From positions 1 through 64,000 of the forward strand of contig NZ_AFIE01000013.1 of the NCBI RefSeq assembly GCF_000214135.1: DNA of 64,000 bases, written 5' to 3'. The notes beneath the pieces are model-generated. The model was given only the letters and a program-made list of their open reading frames with translations, searched no databases and was not told the DNA's origin. The DNA is from Acinetobacter sp. P8-3-8. GTDB lineage: Bacteria > Pseudomonadota > Gammaproteobacteria > Pseudomonadales > Moraxellaceae. Below are positions 41,169 through 50,698 of this stretch, one piece after another (position 1 is the stretch's first letter; the number at the start of each line of letters is the position of its first letter). Made by a program: the position numbers and the translations under genes.

Positions 41169-43301
41169 ATGAGCGCAATTCAATATTTAAAAAATGACGA
41201 TGGCATTATTATTCTGACTTTAGATTCTCCAAACCAATCTGCAAACACCATGAATGCAGATTTCCGTGTGGCTTTGGAAAATGTTGTTTCTAAACTGAAA
41301 TCTGAAACATCGATTACTGGGATTATTCTCCGTTCAGCGAAGAAAACCTTTTTTGCAGGCGGTGATTTGGATGAGCTAATCCAAGCACGCTTGGAAGATG
41401 CCACACCTTTTTTTGAAATGATTCAGAAAATGAAAGCAGAGTTTCGTTATATCGAAACTTTAGGTGTTCCTGTGGTTGCGGCATTGAATGGTACGGCTTT
41501 AGGTGGCGGTTGGGAAATTGCTTTAGGTTGTCATGCACGTATTGCATTGAATGATCCTAAAACTAAATTTGGACTTCCAGAAGTAACTTTAGGTCTACTG
41601 CCGGGTGGTGGGGGGATCGTGCGTATGGTACGCCTTTTAGGTCTACAAAATGCTTTTCCATTCTTAATGGAAGGTAAGCAGTTTGGTGTAGATAAAGCAA
41701 AATCTCTCGGCTTAATTCAAGATACTGCGGAAACAGCTGAAGAGTTGATGGACAAAGCGATTGCTTGGGTAAAAGCTAATCCAAAATCACAACAACCTTT
41801 TGATGTTAAAGGCTATAAAATTCCGGGTGGTGATCCTAAAACACCTGCGGTTGCACAAATGCTGGCGATTGCTCCAGCGATGCTCCGTGATAAAACCAAA
41901 GGTTGCTATCCTGCTCCTGAAGCGATCATGGCGGCTGCGGTTGAAGGTGCGCAAGTCGATGTGGATACGGCACTGACCATTGAATCTCGTTACTTTACTT
42001 ATCTTGCGACAGGTCAAATTTCAAAAAATATGATCGGTACTTTTTGGCATGGATTAAATGCCATTAAAGCAGGTGCAAGCCGTCCTAAAGATGTTGCAAA
42101 ATGGCAAGCAAGCAAAGTCGGTGTACTTGGTGCAGGCATGATGGGCGCAGGTATTGCTTATTCAACAGCAATTAAAGGCATTCCTGTTGTACTGAAAGAT
42201 GTTTCTGTAGAAAATGCAGAAAAAGGCAAAGCCTATAGCCAAAAGTTACTGGATAAAAAAGTATCGCAAGGTCGTATGACGGCTGAAAAACGTGATCAGG
42301 TTTTAAGCTTGATTGCTGCAACAGCATCTGCGGAAGATTTAAAAGGCTGTGATTTAATTATCGAAGCGGTATTTGAAAATCAAGAACTCAAAGCGAAAGT
42401 CACTCAAGAAGCTGAAGCATTCCTTGTCGATGGTGGGGTGATGGCTTCAAACACTTCAACATTGCCGATTACTGGTTTGGCAAATGCATCGAAAGATCAA
42501 GCGAACTTTATTGGTCTGCATTTCTTTAGTCCAGTCGATAAAATGCAATTGGTCGAAATCATTAAAGGTAAAAACACTTCTGCTGAAACTTTGGCGAAGG
42601 CGTATGACTATGTACAGCAAATTGGTAAAATTCCGATTGTTGTCAATGACAGCCGTGGCTTTTTCACAAGTCGTGTATTTGGTACTTTTGTTCAGGAAGG
42701 TTTACGTTTACTGCATGAAGGTGTACACCCAGCTCGTATTGAAATGGCTGCACTCAAAGCGGGCATGCCAGTTGGCCCATTGGCCATTCAAGATGAAGTT
42801 GCGCTGACGCTTTCTGAACATGTTGCCAATGAAACACGTAAAGCACTTCAAGCTGAAGGTAAAGATTTACCTCGTTCAGGTGCAGATGATGTGATTCAAA
42901 CCATGATTCATACTTTTGACCGTAAAGGTAAAGCAGCTGGTGCAGGTTTCTATGATTATCCAGAAGGGGGTAAAAAACATCTTTGGGACGGTTTGAACCA
43001 TTGGAAGAAAGATGTAGATATTTCTGAGCAAGAAATGATTGACCGCTTCCTATTTGTACAATCGTTAGATACCTTACGTTGTTATGAAGAAAATGTCCTT
43101 GAGTCTGTCATTGATGCCAATATTGGTTCGATCTTTGGAATAGGTTTTGCGCCGTGGACAGGTGGAGCAATTCAGTTTTTAAATCAATATGGTTTAGACA
43201 AAGCTGTACAACGTGCTAATGAACTTGAAGCGAAATATGGTGAGCGTTTCAAAGCACCGCAATTGCTTAAAGATAAAGTGAGTAGTGGTAAAATTGATTA
43301 A
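41169..43301 (+). CDS. Bifunctional enoyl-CoA hydratase / 3-hydroxyacyl-CoA dehydrogenase
   Basis: 710 residues. The N-terminal crotonase domain has S-A-K-K-T-F-F-A-G-G-D-L-D-E-L and the oxyanion strand G-T-A-L-G-G-G-W-E. A NAD-binding domain starts around residue 316 with V-G-V-L-G-A-G-M-M-G-A-G, followed by I-E-A-V-F-E-N and L-H-F-F-S-P-V-D-K-M. The final C-terminal domain is helical. It follows the thiolase in an operon. This is a FadB/FadJ-like enzyme; whether it is the main one in this organism is not known, since there may be a separate fadBA elsewhere. The long terminator at 43366-43400 ends the operon. Confidence 0.94.
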   Translation: MSAIQYLKNDDGIIILTLDSPNQSANTMNADFRVALENVVSKLKSETSITGIILRSAKKTFFAGGDLDELIQARLEDATPFFEMIQKMKAEFRYIETLGVPVVAALNGTALGGGWEIALGCHARIALNDPKTKFGLPEVTLGLLPGGGGIVRMVRLLGLQNAFPFLMEGKQFGVDKAKSLGLIQDTAETAEELMDKAIAWVKANPKSQQPFDVKGYKIPGGDPKTPAVAQMLAIAPAMLRDKTKGCYPAPEAIMAAAVEGAQVDVDTALTIESRYFTYLATGQISKNMIGTFWHGLNAIKAGASRPKDVAKWQASKVGVLGAGMMGAGIAYSTAIKGIPVVLKDVSVENAEKGKAYSQKLLDKKVSQGRMTAEKRDQVLSLIAATASAEDLKGCDLIIEAVFENQELKAKVTQEAEAFLVDGGVMASNTSTLPITGLANASKDQANFIGLHFFSPVDKMQLVEIIKGKNTSAETLAKAYDYVQQIGKIPIVVNDSRGFFTSRVFGTFVQEGLRLLHEGVHPARIEMAALKAGMPVGPLAIQDEVALTLSEHVANETRKALQAEGKDLPRSGADDVIQTMIHTFDRKGKAAGAGFYDYPEGGKKHLWDGLNHWKKDVDISEQEMIDRFLFVQSLDTLRCYEENVLESVIDANIGSIFGIGFAPWTGGAIQFLNQYGLDKAVQRANELEAKYGERFKAPQLLKDKVSSGKID

Positions 43302-43783
43302 ATGAATTAATTTTATATGATCAAGCCACGGTATTTATAGCACTGCTGGCATTGTATGATTTAAAACAAAGACCTGAATTCATTGGATTCAGGTCTTTGT
43401 ATTGAAAATTAAGAAACACCGATAATTTAAACTGATTTCTTGTGATGATGTGGGAATGTTTTATGCATTTTCCATCATGATAAAAATATAGATAGGTTTC
43501 TATATAAAATATTCAGTGAGATCAATCATACATAAACCATTTTACTTTTTTTATATTGGTAACTTTTTAATATTCTGATTAAAATGAACAAAAGCTAAGC
43601 AATATCAATGAGAAGATTGAGGTTAAATCGTTCTAAGTTTTCTACTTAGAACAGTTTATCTAAAACTTAAATAGTGATTGTTTTGGTCATAGATCATATT
43701 GCTAAATCTGTAAAAATAGTAATAATCAGATATTCGACTAAAGTCTTATAACGTCCCTGAGCTAAAGGATTGGGAAATATACA
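43302..43783. other. Intergenic region with terminator before the DUF2804 gene
   Basis: The first 100 bases hold a terminator (43366-43400). The rest is AT-rich and noncoding, probably containing the DUF2804 promoter. No repeat or gene. Confidence 0.55.
43366..43400 (+). terminator. Intrinsic terminator of the beta-oxidation operon
   Basis: ACAAAGACCTGAAT and ATTCAGGTCTTTGT form a perfect 14-bp stem, followed by ATTG. Confidence 0.8.
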
Positions 43784-44779
43784 ATGGATTTAATACAAAG
43801 TAATGGTCAACCTCGTTATGGACGTTTTAAGGATTTACCGACAACGATTGATGTAAATCAATATATGTACAAAACGCCTTATGGGAAGACCTTAACTGGA
43901 TGGCGTAAACAATTAAAATATAAGAAATTTAAATTTTGTTCTATACAACATGAACAATATACGATTGGTATTGCGATTGCAGATATCGGTTGGGCAGGGC
44001 ATGGTTTTATTTACATCTATGACCATGCAAGCAATGAAGTATTGGAATGGAATGCCAACACGATTTTAGGTCGAGGTACGGTTGTCGATGAGCAACCTTT
44101 ATACAGTCAAAGCTATTTTACCAAATCGCCGTTTGAGTTTGAAATGCAACATGCCAATGGCGTGCGCTATATCCAAGTAACCCGTCATGGGGAAGAACAA
44201 CTCAAAGCACGTATTTTTTGTGCAGGAACAGAACCTTTGAGTTTATGCAGTCCAAACGGAATCAATGGTTGGACCTATACGCAAAAGAAAACCACGTTGG
44301 CTGTAGAAGGTTTCTTTATTAATAAAAATAAAGAAATAATTGATTTTAATGAGAAAACATTGGCATCCTTAGATGATACATGTGGTTTCTTAAGACCTGA
44401 AACAGCATGGTTCTGGTTATCGACTAATTTTTGGGATAAAAATGCACAGCGGATCGGGGTAAATCTTGCATCAGGTGTGAATGAAAGCTTTGGTAATGAA
44501 AATTGCCTTTGGGTGAACGGTGTACTTTACCCACTTTCTGATGTGCTTTTTGAAAAATTGGATGAAAATGTTTGGTCAATTCGTTCCTTAAATCAAAAAT
44601 TACAATTGGTCGTAGAAACAGGTTGGCGACGTTTTGAAAATTTAAATCTGCGTCTTGTTGGAAGCCAATTTAGCCAATGGCAGTCTAAAGTCAGTGGTAC
44701 GATAGAAACTGAGTCAGGCGAAATTATCGAATTAGAACATGAGTATGCATTACTTGAACAGCATTATGCCAAATGGTAA
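43784..44779 (+). CDS. DUF2804 protein
   Basis: 331 residues, soluble and beta-rich. DUF2804 is recognised by the early W-R-K-Q-L-K-Y-K-K-F, I-A-I-A-D-I-G-W-A-G-H-G-F-I-Y-I-Y-D, a W-F-W-L-S-T-N-F segment and a final E-Y-A-L-L-E-Q. The pattern of two facing beta domains is like hydroxysteroid/carotenoid-type lipocalin-like hydrolases (e.g. DUF2804 relatives). No catalytic residues are known. It stands alone and converges on the PF10118 genes. Confidence 0.85.
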   Translation: MDLIQSNGQPRYGRFKDLPTTIDVNQYMYKTPYGKTLTGWRKQLKYKKFKFCSIQHEQYTIGIAIADIGWAGHGFIYIYDHASNEVLEWNANTILGRGTVVDEQPLYSQSYFTKSPFEFEMQHANGVRYIQVTRHGEEQLKARIFCAGTEPLSLCSPNGINGWTYTQKKTTLAVEGFFINKNKEIIDFNEKTLASLDDTCGFLRPETAWFWLSTNFWDKNAQRIGVNLASGVNESFGNENCLWVNGVLYPLSDVLFEKLDENVWSIRSLNQKLQLVVETGWRRFENLNLRLVGSQFSQWQSKVSGTIETESGEIIELEHEYALLEQHYAKW

Positions 44780-44855
44780 TGCTGTTGCTTAATTGGGCGA
44801 CTTGGCAAGTAAACGGGTTAAATAAAAACCTTTTTAGCTGACATCTCTACAGAGA

Positions 44856-45731
44856 TTATAAAGCAGCTTGCCAAAAAGCCTCACCTGCTAGTATAGGATC
44901 ATTGGTTTTCGCAAGTTCATCTACAAAGGTTTGATATTGATGAATAATCGCATGCTGACTCGGATGGAAGTCTGCTGAATACCAATCTAAGTATTCAGGG
45001 CGTAAACGAGTCAGAATGCCTTTAGAACCCAAAAACCAAGCTAAGCCTTTGGTCGCCATTTTCATACGTTCTAAAGCACTAAAACCATCACATTTAAGTA
45101 GCCCGTTGGCACGTTGCATGGTAAAACCAAACATCAATATCGTCACTAATGCGAGTGCGCTATAGCGTAATGCATTTGAAGTATGCGCAACTTCACGCAT
45201 CACGTCATAAGCCACATCACGATGCTCCATTTCTTCGATCGAATGCCAAGCAAATAATGCGCGAATAAATGGATGTGCATCTTGCATCGTTGCTTTTTCA
45301 CTAAAAAAAGCATCTGCCATAAGTGCTGTTAAATGTTCACAAGCTGCTGTAATCGCAATATTGTATTGTTTAGGGTAGCGTTTCAGCGCATGCCCCAGTC
45401 TTTGATTGACATGTTGTGTAAACCTTTTCACGGGCATGCCTTGATCCATCAATATCTGATTCATTTTGTCATGGGCAATGCCATGTTGAGCTTCTTGTTT
45501 GATGAAATCAGCAACTTTTTGTTGTAAATCAGGATCTGTAATTTGTTCTCTATATAGACGTACACATTGGATAAAATAGCGCTCACCATCTGGAAAGGTG
45601 AGACTGAGTGCGTCAAACATACGCGTTTTGAATGGATCACCACCAAACCAGAAACGTGGAATTTGATCAAGTTTAAAATCTAAATGGCTTCGAACAACAG
45701 GTTCAACTTGATATTGGGTGAATGTATTCAT
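44856..45731 (-). CDS. PF10118 putative diiron protein, copy 1
   Basis: 291 residues of the family called predicted metal-dependent hydrolase. It has a ferritin-like diiron signature: Glu in G-E-R-Y-F, E-A-Q-H, A-C-E-H-L-T, and E-E-M-E-H-R-D. The C-terminal half has a hydrophobic helix (A-L-A-L-V-T-I-L-M-F-G-F-T). The end N-D-P-I-L-A-G-E-A-F-W-Q-A-A is shared with copies 2 and 3. ATG 45731 aligns with its paralogues; GTG 45746 is less likely. Substrate unknown. Third from the divergent AraC-type regulator. Confidence 0.85.
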   Translation of the reverse strand: MNTFTQYQVEPVVRSHLDFKLDQIPRFWFGGDPFKTRMFDALSLTFPDGERYFIQCVRLYREQITDPDLQQKVADFIKQEAQHGIAHDKMNQILMDQGMPVKRFTQHVNQRLGHALKRYPKQYNIAITAACEHLTALMADAFFSEKATMQDAHPFIRALFAWHSIEEMEHRDVAYDVMREVAHTSNALRYSALALVTILMFGFTMQRANGLLKCDGFSALERMKMATKGLAWFLGSKGILTRLRPEYLDWYSADFHPSQHAIIHQYQTFVDELAKTNDPILAGEAFWQAAL

Positions 45732-45896
45732 TTTATTCTGCTTCACATATTCTAATTCGATTGCGATTATGACAAATATAAGGTCTAAGCATCACGTCAT
45801 GTCACGCCAATTTTAAGTTTAAAGATGTCAATTTTGGTCAATCAATAAGCATTATTTTATTCGGTATAGTTTAAAATCTTAAATAGATTGAATGCA

Positions 45897-46772
45897 TTAC
45901 CATGCTGCTTGCCAAAAAGCTTCACCTGCCTGTATTGGATCATTGGTTTCAGCTAGCGTATCTATCCAAGTTTGATATTGACGAATTACAGGGTGTTGGC
46001 TTGGATGGAAATCTTTTTTAAACCAATCTAAATATTGGCGATGCATGGCTGTTAATTTACCATTTCTTCCAAAAAACCAAGGAATGCCTCGAACCGCCAT
46101 TTTGGCACGCTGCAAGCCTGTATAACCATCATATTTCAACATCACATTGGCGCGATAGAAAGTAAATCCGAACATCAGTAAGGTGATATTGGCCAATGCA
46201 AATTTACGTAAGCTTTCGGGCACTTCACCAACATTGATCATTACATCATAAGCCACATCCCGATGTTCCATTTCTTCTATGGCATGCCATGCAAACAGCG
46301 CACGAACAAAAGGGTGAACTTCAGCTAAAGTTTCTTTTTTATTGTAGAAGGTTTCTGCCATCAATGCGGTTAAGTGTTCGGCAGCAGCGGTCATGGCGAT
46401 ATTGTATTGTTTAGAACGATGCTGTTTTAAGTATTTGAAACGTGAAGCTAAAAATTGAGTGAATTGATCTACAGGCATGCCTTGATGCTTCATTTCTTCA
46501 TTCATTTTGTCATGGGCAATACCATGTTGTGCTTCTTGCTTAATAAAATCGCTGACACGTTGTTGTAGCTCAGGATCTGTAATTTTATCTCTTAAAGCAC
46601 GCACACTTTCAATAAAATAACGTTCGCCGACAGGGAAAGTGAGACTAAGCGCATCAAACATTCGAGTGCGAAAAGGATCATTATTGAACCAAAATCGGGG
46701 TACCTCATTGAGCCTGAAATCTAAGTCGGTACGAACGACAGGATCAATTTGATGTTTTACTTGTAAGTTCAT
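45897..46772 (-). CDS. PF10118 putative diiron protein, copy 2
   Basis: 291 residues, collinear with copies 1 and 3. The predicted ligands are Glu in G-E-R-Y-F, E-A-Q-H-G, A-A-E-H-L-T and E-E-M-E-H-R-D, which is a complete four-helix-bundle diiron set. The GAGGAATG ribosome binding site supports ATG 46772. It differs from copy 3 mainly in the N-terminal 15 residues and in the segment before the second helix pair. Separated from copy 1 by about 165 bases and from copy 3 by 90, so each may have its own promoter. Confidence 0.85.
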   Translation of the reverse strand: MNLQVKHQIDPVVRTDLDFRLNEVPRFWFNNDPFRTRMFDALSLTFPVGERYFIESVRALRDKITDPELQQRVSDFIKQEAQHGIAHDKMNEEMKHQGMPVDQFTQFLASRFKYLKQHRSKQYNIAMTAAAEHLTALMAETFYNKKETLAEVHPFVRALFAWHAIEEMEHRDVAYDVMINVGEVPESLRKFALANITLLMFGFTFYRANVMLKYDGYTGLQRAKMAVRGIPWFFGRNGKLTAMHRQYLDWFKKDFHPSQHPVIRQYQTWIDTLAETNDPIQAGEAFWQAAW

Positions 46773-46862
46773 AGTTGCATTCCTCACAACGTTCTAACTT
46801 AAAATTCACATAGATTTGTGAATCAACTCATCCATGTTTACCTATAAAAGCATTGATTTATT

Positions 46863-47738
46863 TTAAAGCCCAGCTTGCCAAAATGCTTCGCCTGCTTGGA
46901 TTGGATCATTGGTTTCAGCCATGGTATCGATCCAAACTTGATATTGTCGAATGATGGGGTGTTGGCTTGGGTGGAAATCTTTTTTAAACCAATCTAAATA
47001 TTCATTTTTCATGGCAGTGAGCATTCCTTTTTTCCCAAAGAACCATGGAAGCCCCTTGTAAGCCATTTTTAGACGATCAAGACGACTGAAACCATCGTGT
47101 CCAAGCATGATATTGGCGCGATACAAAGTAAGGCTGAACATTGTCACGGTGATAAAAGCAAGAGAAAAATGGCGTAGGCTTTCTGGAACTTCGCCAACTT
47201 CACGCATGACATCAAAAGCCACATCTCGATGTTCCATCTCTTCAATCGCATGCCAAGCCAGTAATGCACGTACATAAGGATGTGCTTCGACCAAGGTTTC
47301 TTTTTTGCTATAGAACGTTTCAGCCATCAATGCAGTCAAGTGTTCAGCGGCTGCAGTCATGGCAATGTTGTATTGTGGTGAGCGTTGGCTCAGTTCGAAC
47401 TTAAATAGTTTATTTAAAAAAGTGATAAATTGATCAACAGGCATGCCTTGCTCTTTCATGACTTTGTTCATTTTGTCATGCGCAATACCATGTTGTGCTT
47501 CTTGACGAATAAAGTCTGCAACACGTTGCTGTAGGTCTGGGTCAGTAATTTTGTCACGAAATAGTCGAACACTTTCGATAAAATAACGTTCGCCATCAGG
47601 AAAGGTTAGACTCAGTGCATCAAATACTCGAGTACGAAATGGATCACCACCGAACCAAAAACGTGGAACTTCATTCAGTTTAAAATCGAGTTTGCTTCGA
47701 ACCACAGGTTCTACTTGATATTTCACTAATGCATTCAT
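46863..47738 (-). CDS. PF10118 putative diiron protein, copy 3
   Basis: 291 residues. The diiron ligands can be placed: E50 in G-E-R-Y-F, E80-A-Q-H83, E132 in A-A-E-H-L-T, and E167-M-E-H170. The E/ExxH/E/ExxH spacing matches R2-like and other ferritin-like carboxylate diiron enzymes, so an oxygenase or oxidase reaction is more likely than hydrolysis. A hydrophobic helix near 195-215 suggests membrane contact or a greasy substrate. It is the copy nearest the divergent AraC-type regulator. Confidence 0.85.
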   Translation of the reverse strand: MNALVKYQVEPVVRSKLDFKLNEVPRFWFGGDPFRTRVFDALSLTFPDGERYFIESVRLFRDKITDPDLQQRVADFIRQEAQHGIAHDKMNKVMKEQGMPVDQFITFLNKLFKFELSQRSPQYNIAMTAAAEHLTALMAETFYSKKETLVEAHPYVRALLAWHAIEEMEHRDVAFDVMREVGEVPESLRHFSLAFITVTMFSLTLYRANIMLGHDGFSRLDRLKMAYKGLPWFFGKKGMLTAMKNEYLDWFKKDFHPSQHPIIRQYQVWIDTMAETNDPIQAGEAFWQAGL

Positions 47739-47898
47739 TTTATTTTACTTGCATCACCTTTGATATTTTCAGTATGTCGGGGTTTTACAACTTTGTTTTG
47801 ACAGATGTTGACATTTTTTATACATTTTACGACATAATGAAAATTTTAAATGTCAAAACGAATGTCAAGACTGGCGATTAGGATCAGAGCATAAGCTT

Positions 47899-48933
47899 AT
47901 GCAAGAATTACAAATACCGAATGGATATTTTCATCTTTGGCAGATGTATTTGTCTGAACGAGGCATTGATGTCTTGACGGCCGAATTTTTACAAGATGAC
48001 CGAGTGCATCTGCAAACGATTTTGGCATTGCCTATAGATACTCAATCTTCTTATTTTTTCTTTCAGCAGATGATTGAAAAAACCAAGCACGCTTTAGATT
48101 GCCCACAAATTATTTTTGAAATGGCAGAATATGTTCGTCCTGAACATTTTGGTGTTTTGGGCTACATGGCGTCACGAAGCACGACAGTTGCTGAAGCACT
48201 ACAAAATATTTTACGTTTCAGTCGTTTAGTGATTGATGGTGATCACATTCTTCCCATGCAAATGGAACTCAAAGGGCAACAAGTACATGTGATTTGGCCA
48301 TTTCACCATGAAAAATATACGCTGATGAACGAACTCACCAATGCATTGATGATGCATTTAGCACGCAAAATAGTTCCTGCAAATCAATTCTTATTACAAT
48401 GTGTCAATTTTGCTCATCCACCGCAAATGGCGGTTTACCATTATCAAAAATTTTATGGTTGTCATGTGACATTCAATAAACCTGAATATAGTTTTGTTTT
48501 AGGTTTAGAGGGGTTGAATGTCAAAATACAACAGGCTGATCCTTCTTTGATGCAGTTGTTGGTTAAGCAAGCAGAGGATGCAATTGCATCGAAACCGCGC
48601 CATGAAACATTACCACAGCATTTGCATTTTATTATTGCAGAATATTTAAGGTTAAAAGAACAAGCACCTAAAATTGAAGATATTTCACAAGAATTGAATA
48701 TCTCTACCAGGACCTTACAGCGTCAGTTAAATGATTTTGATACATCTTTTAAAAAGATTGTAGAAATTGAGCGCATGAAACGATGTGAATTGTTATTGGG
48801 AAATAATCTTCAATTTACTGAAATTGCCATGCGTTTGGGTTATTCGGATCAATCTGCATTAGCAAGGGCTTATAAGGCATTTAGCGGACAAACCTTATTG
48901 CAAAAGAAAGTGCAGTTGAAAAATAAGCAATAA
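47899..48933 (+). CDS. AraC-family transcriptional regulator
   Basis: 344 residues. An N-terminal ligand-sensing domain (PF12625-like) is followed by two helix-turn-helix motifs: D-I-S-Q-E-L-N-I-S-T-R-T-L-Q-R-Q-L and E-I-A-M-R-L-G-Y-S-D-Q-S-A-L-A-R-A-Y-K-A-F. Its position 160 bases from and divergent to the PF10118 genes makes it the likely activator of that cluster. A terminator overlaps its TAA. Confidence 0.92.
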   Translation: MQELQIPNGYFHLWQMYLSERGIDVLTAEFLQDDRVHLQTILALPIDTQSSYFFFQQMIEKTKHALDCPQIIFEMAEYVRPEHFGVLGYMASRSTTVAEALQNILRFSRLVIDGDHILPMQMELKGQQVHVIWPFHHEKYTLMNELTNALMMHLARKIVPANQFLLQCVNFAHPPQMAVYHYQKFYGCHVTFNKPEYSFVLGLEGLNVKIQQADPSLMQLLVKQAEDAIASKPRHETLPQHLHFIIAEYLRLKEQAPKIEDISQELNISTRTLQRQLNDFDTSFKKIVEIERMKRCELLLGNNLQFTEIAMRLGYSDQSALARAYKAFSGQTLLQKKVQLKNKQ

Positions 48934-48960
48934 AAAGGTGAGTATATACACTCACCTTTT
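48933..48960. terminator. Bidirectional terminator
   Basis: AAAAGGTGAGT and ACTCACCTTTT form a perfect 11-bp stem, starting on the last base of the AraC-type stop codon. It separates this gene from the convergent NhaC-type gene. Confidence 0.9.
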
Positions 48961-48997
48961 AAAACTTATCTCAAGTATATGATTTTAATGATAGTAA

Positions 48998-50338
48998 TTA
49001 AGAAGAAACATGATTTGTTAATCTAGGGTATCTAAAGATAATCGCCAATACTGCAAAAATAGCCAACACCCAGCAATAATAAATCGAACCAATCAGTTCT
49101 ATAGGCGATAATTTTGCAATCGAACAGGCCAAGAGTAATTGAGCGCCGTAAGGAATAATTCCTTGCACCACACATGAAAAAATATCCATCAATGCTGCAG
49201 CACGTTTTGGGTCTACGCCATATTCTTTGGCAACTTCCCGAGCCATATCTCCAGATAAAATAATCGCAACAGTATTATTGGCAACAAAGATGTTAGAAAA
49301 TACAACCAAGAAACTGATTCCGATTTCGCCTGCACGTTGTTTCCCAACTTTAAATAAGCGTGTGATGCTATAAATACGTTGAATTAACCATTCTAATCCA
49401 CCTTCTTTTTGCATGATTGCAGAAAGGCCACCCAACAGCATTGACAATAAAGCAACCTCGAACATACCTTCAAAACCTGTATAAATTGAATTATTCAGTT
49501 TTAAAAGATCAAAGTGAGGGGTTTCAATCAGCCCGATTAAGCTTGAAAATGCAACACCGATTGCAAGTACTGCCAATACATGTAAACGGCTAAATGCCAA
49601 AAAGAACACGGCAAGATAAGGCAGAATGAGCCAAAAATTATAATTTTTATATTCAATAGGTTGTGAGTCATGGTTGGTGAATATATAGATTAAAATGGTC
49701 ACGATTGCTGCAGGAAGTGCAATCCACACATTCACTCGAAATTTATCTCTTAATTCCACATTTAAACTGCGTGTTGCCGCAATAGTGGTATCTGAAATCA
49801 TGGATAAGTTATCACCAAACATTGCACCACTGACCACAGCACCTACTGCATACACGGCTTGAATGTCTGTGGCTTGTGAGAATCCAAAGGCGATTGGCGC
49901 ACATGCGGCAATCGTCCCCATGGAGGTTCCCATTGCTGTTGCAATAAATGCCGAAATGATAAAAAGCATTGGGAGTACAAATTCAGGTGCAATGATAGAT
50001 AAACCAAACTGAACCGTTGCATCAACACTGCCTATGGCATTGGATACACTCGCAAATGCGCCTGCAAGCATGAATACCATAAACATGAGAATGAGATTGG
50101 GGTGACTCGCTCCCTGTAGAAATTCCTCAATCGCCGTATTCAGTTTTCCGCGATAGAGTAAAATAGCTAAAATAATCGCTGGCAGCGCTGCAACAGGGGC
50201 TTTGATTTGATAAAATGCAAATTCAGTTCCAATGATAGAGTGATAAATACCACTGCCCAAAAAGATCGCTAAAAATACAATAAGTGGCAGTAGCACAAGC
50301 CCTCGAGCTTGCACTTTACGATGTGGGAGAGAGGTCAT
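48998..50338 (-). CDS. NhaC-family Na+/H+ antiporter
   Basis: 446 residues and about eleven or twelve transmembrane helices. The family is visible in the A-T-A-M-G-T-S-M-G-T-I-A-A-C-A-P-I-A, G-A-V-V-S-G-A-M-F-G-D-N-L-S-M-I-S-D-T-T-I-A-A-T-R segment and the late N-I-F-V-A-N-N-T-V-A-I-I-L-S-G. The substrate could be Na+ or an organic ion exchanged for protons. It is isolated, in convergent position with the AraC-type gene. Confidence 0.9.
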   Translation of the reverse strand: MTSLPHRKVQARGLVLLPLIVFLAIFLGSGIYHSIIGTEFAFYQIKAPVAALPAIILAILLYRGKLNTAIEEFLQGASHPNLILMFMVFMLAGAFASVSNAIGSVDATVQFGLSIIAPEFVLPMLFIISAFIATAMGTSMGTIAACAPIAFGFSQATDIQAVYAVGAVVSGAMFGDNLSMISDTTIAATRSLNVELRDKFRVNVWIALPAAIVTILIYIFTNHDSQPIEYKNYNFWLILPYLAVFFLAFSRLHVLAVLAIGVAFSSLIGLIETPHFDLLKLNNSIYTGFEGMFEVALLSMLLGGLSAIMQKEGGLEWLIQRIYSITRLFKVGKQRAGEIGISFLVVFSNIFVANNTVAIILSGDMAREVAKEYGVDPKRAAALMDIFSCVVQGIIPYGAQLLLACSIAKLSPIELIGSIYYCWVLAIFAVLAIIFRYPRLTNHVSS

Positions 50339-50698
50339 AACAAAAGAATAAAAGAGATAAGCCTGTATAGTATAAACAGCTTTTGCAATTTGATAAAAAT
50401 TAAAATCAGATGATTTTGTATCTCATTATTGTGATATTTGAATGATTTAATTTAAGTTTATCCATTTATTCATAAATTTAAAAAAAGCAGAAAATAGGTA
50501 GCTTTGATCATTGTCCAAAATTTTAAAATAGCGCTAAATGTAGCGCATAGGTTGTTCGTTATTTTGTATTAATATGAGATAACATTGTGCTACTGCGTTA
50601 TTCTATTCAATGTGTAATAAATAGCGTTACAATGTGATGTCTTGTATTTATACAAAACAAACTCCTCAAGTTTAACAATCCAAGGAATGTACAACCCT
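50339..50698. other. Intergenic region upstream of trpA
   Basis: About 360 AT-rich bases carrying the trpA operon promoter and the promoter of the NhaC-type gene. Several short repeats of GCG/TAGCG are visible (near 50531-50548 and 50625-50632) but no clear operator. trpB is not here. Confidence 0.5.

Noticed and set aside
44856-47738. Insertion of a mobile element generating the triple PF10118 array
   Set aside because: No terminal inverted repeats, transposase or target duplications are visible; tandem duplication and divergence is enough.
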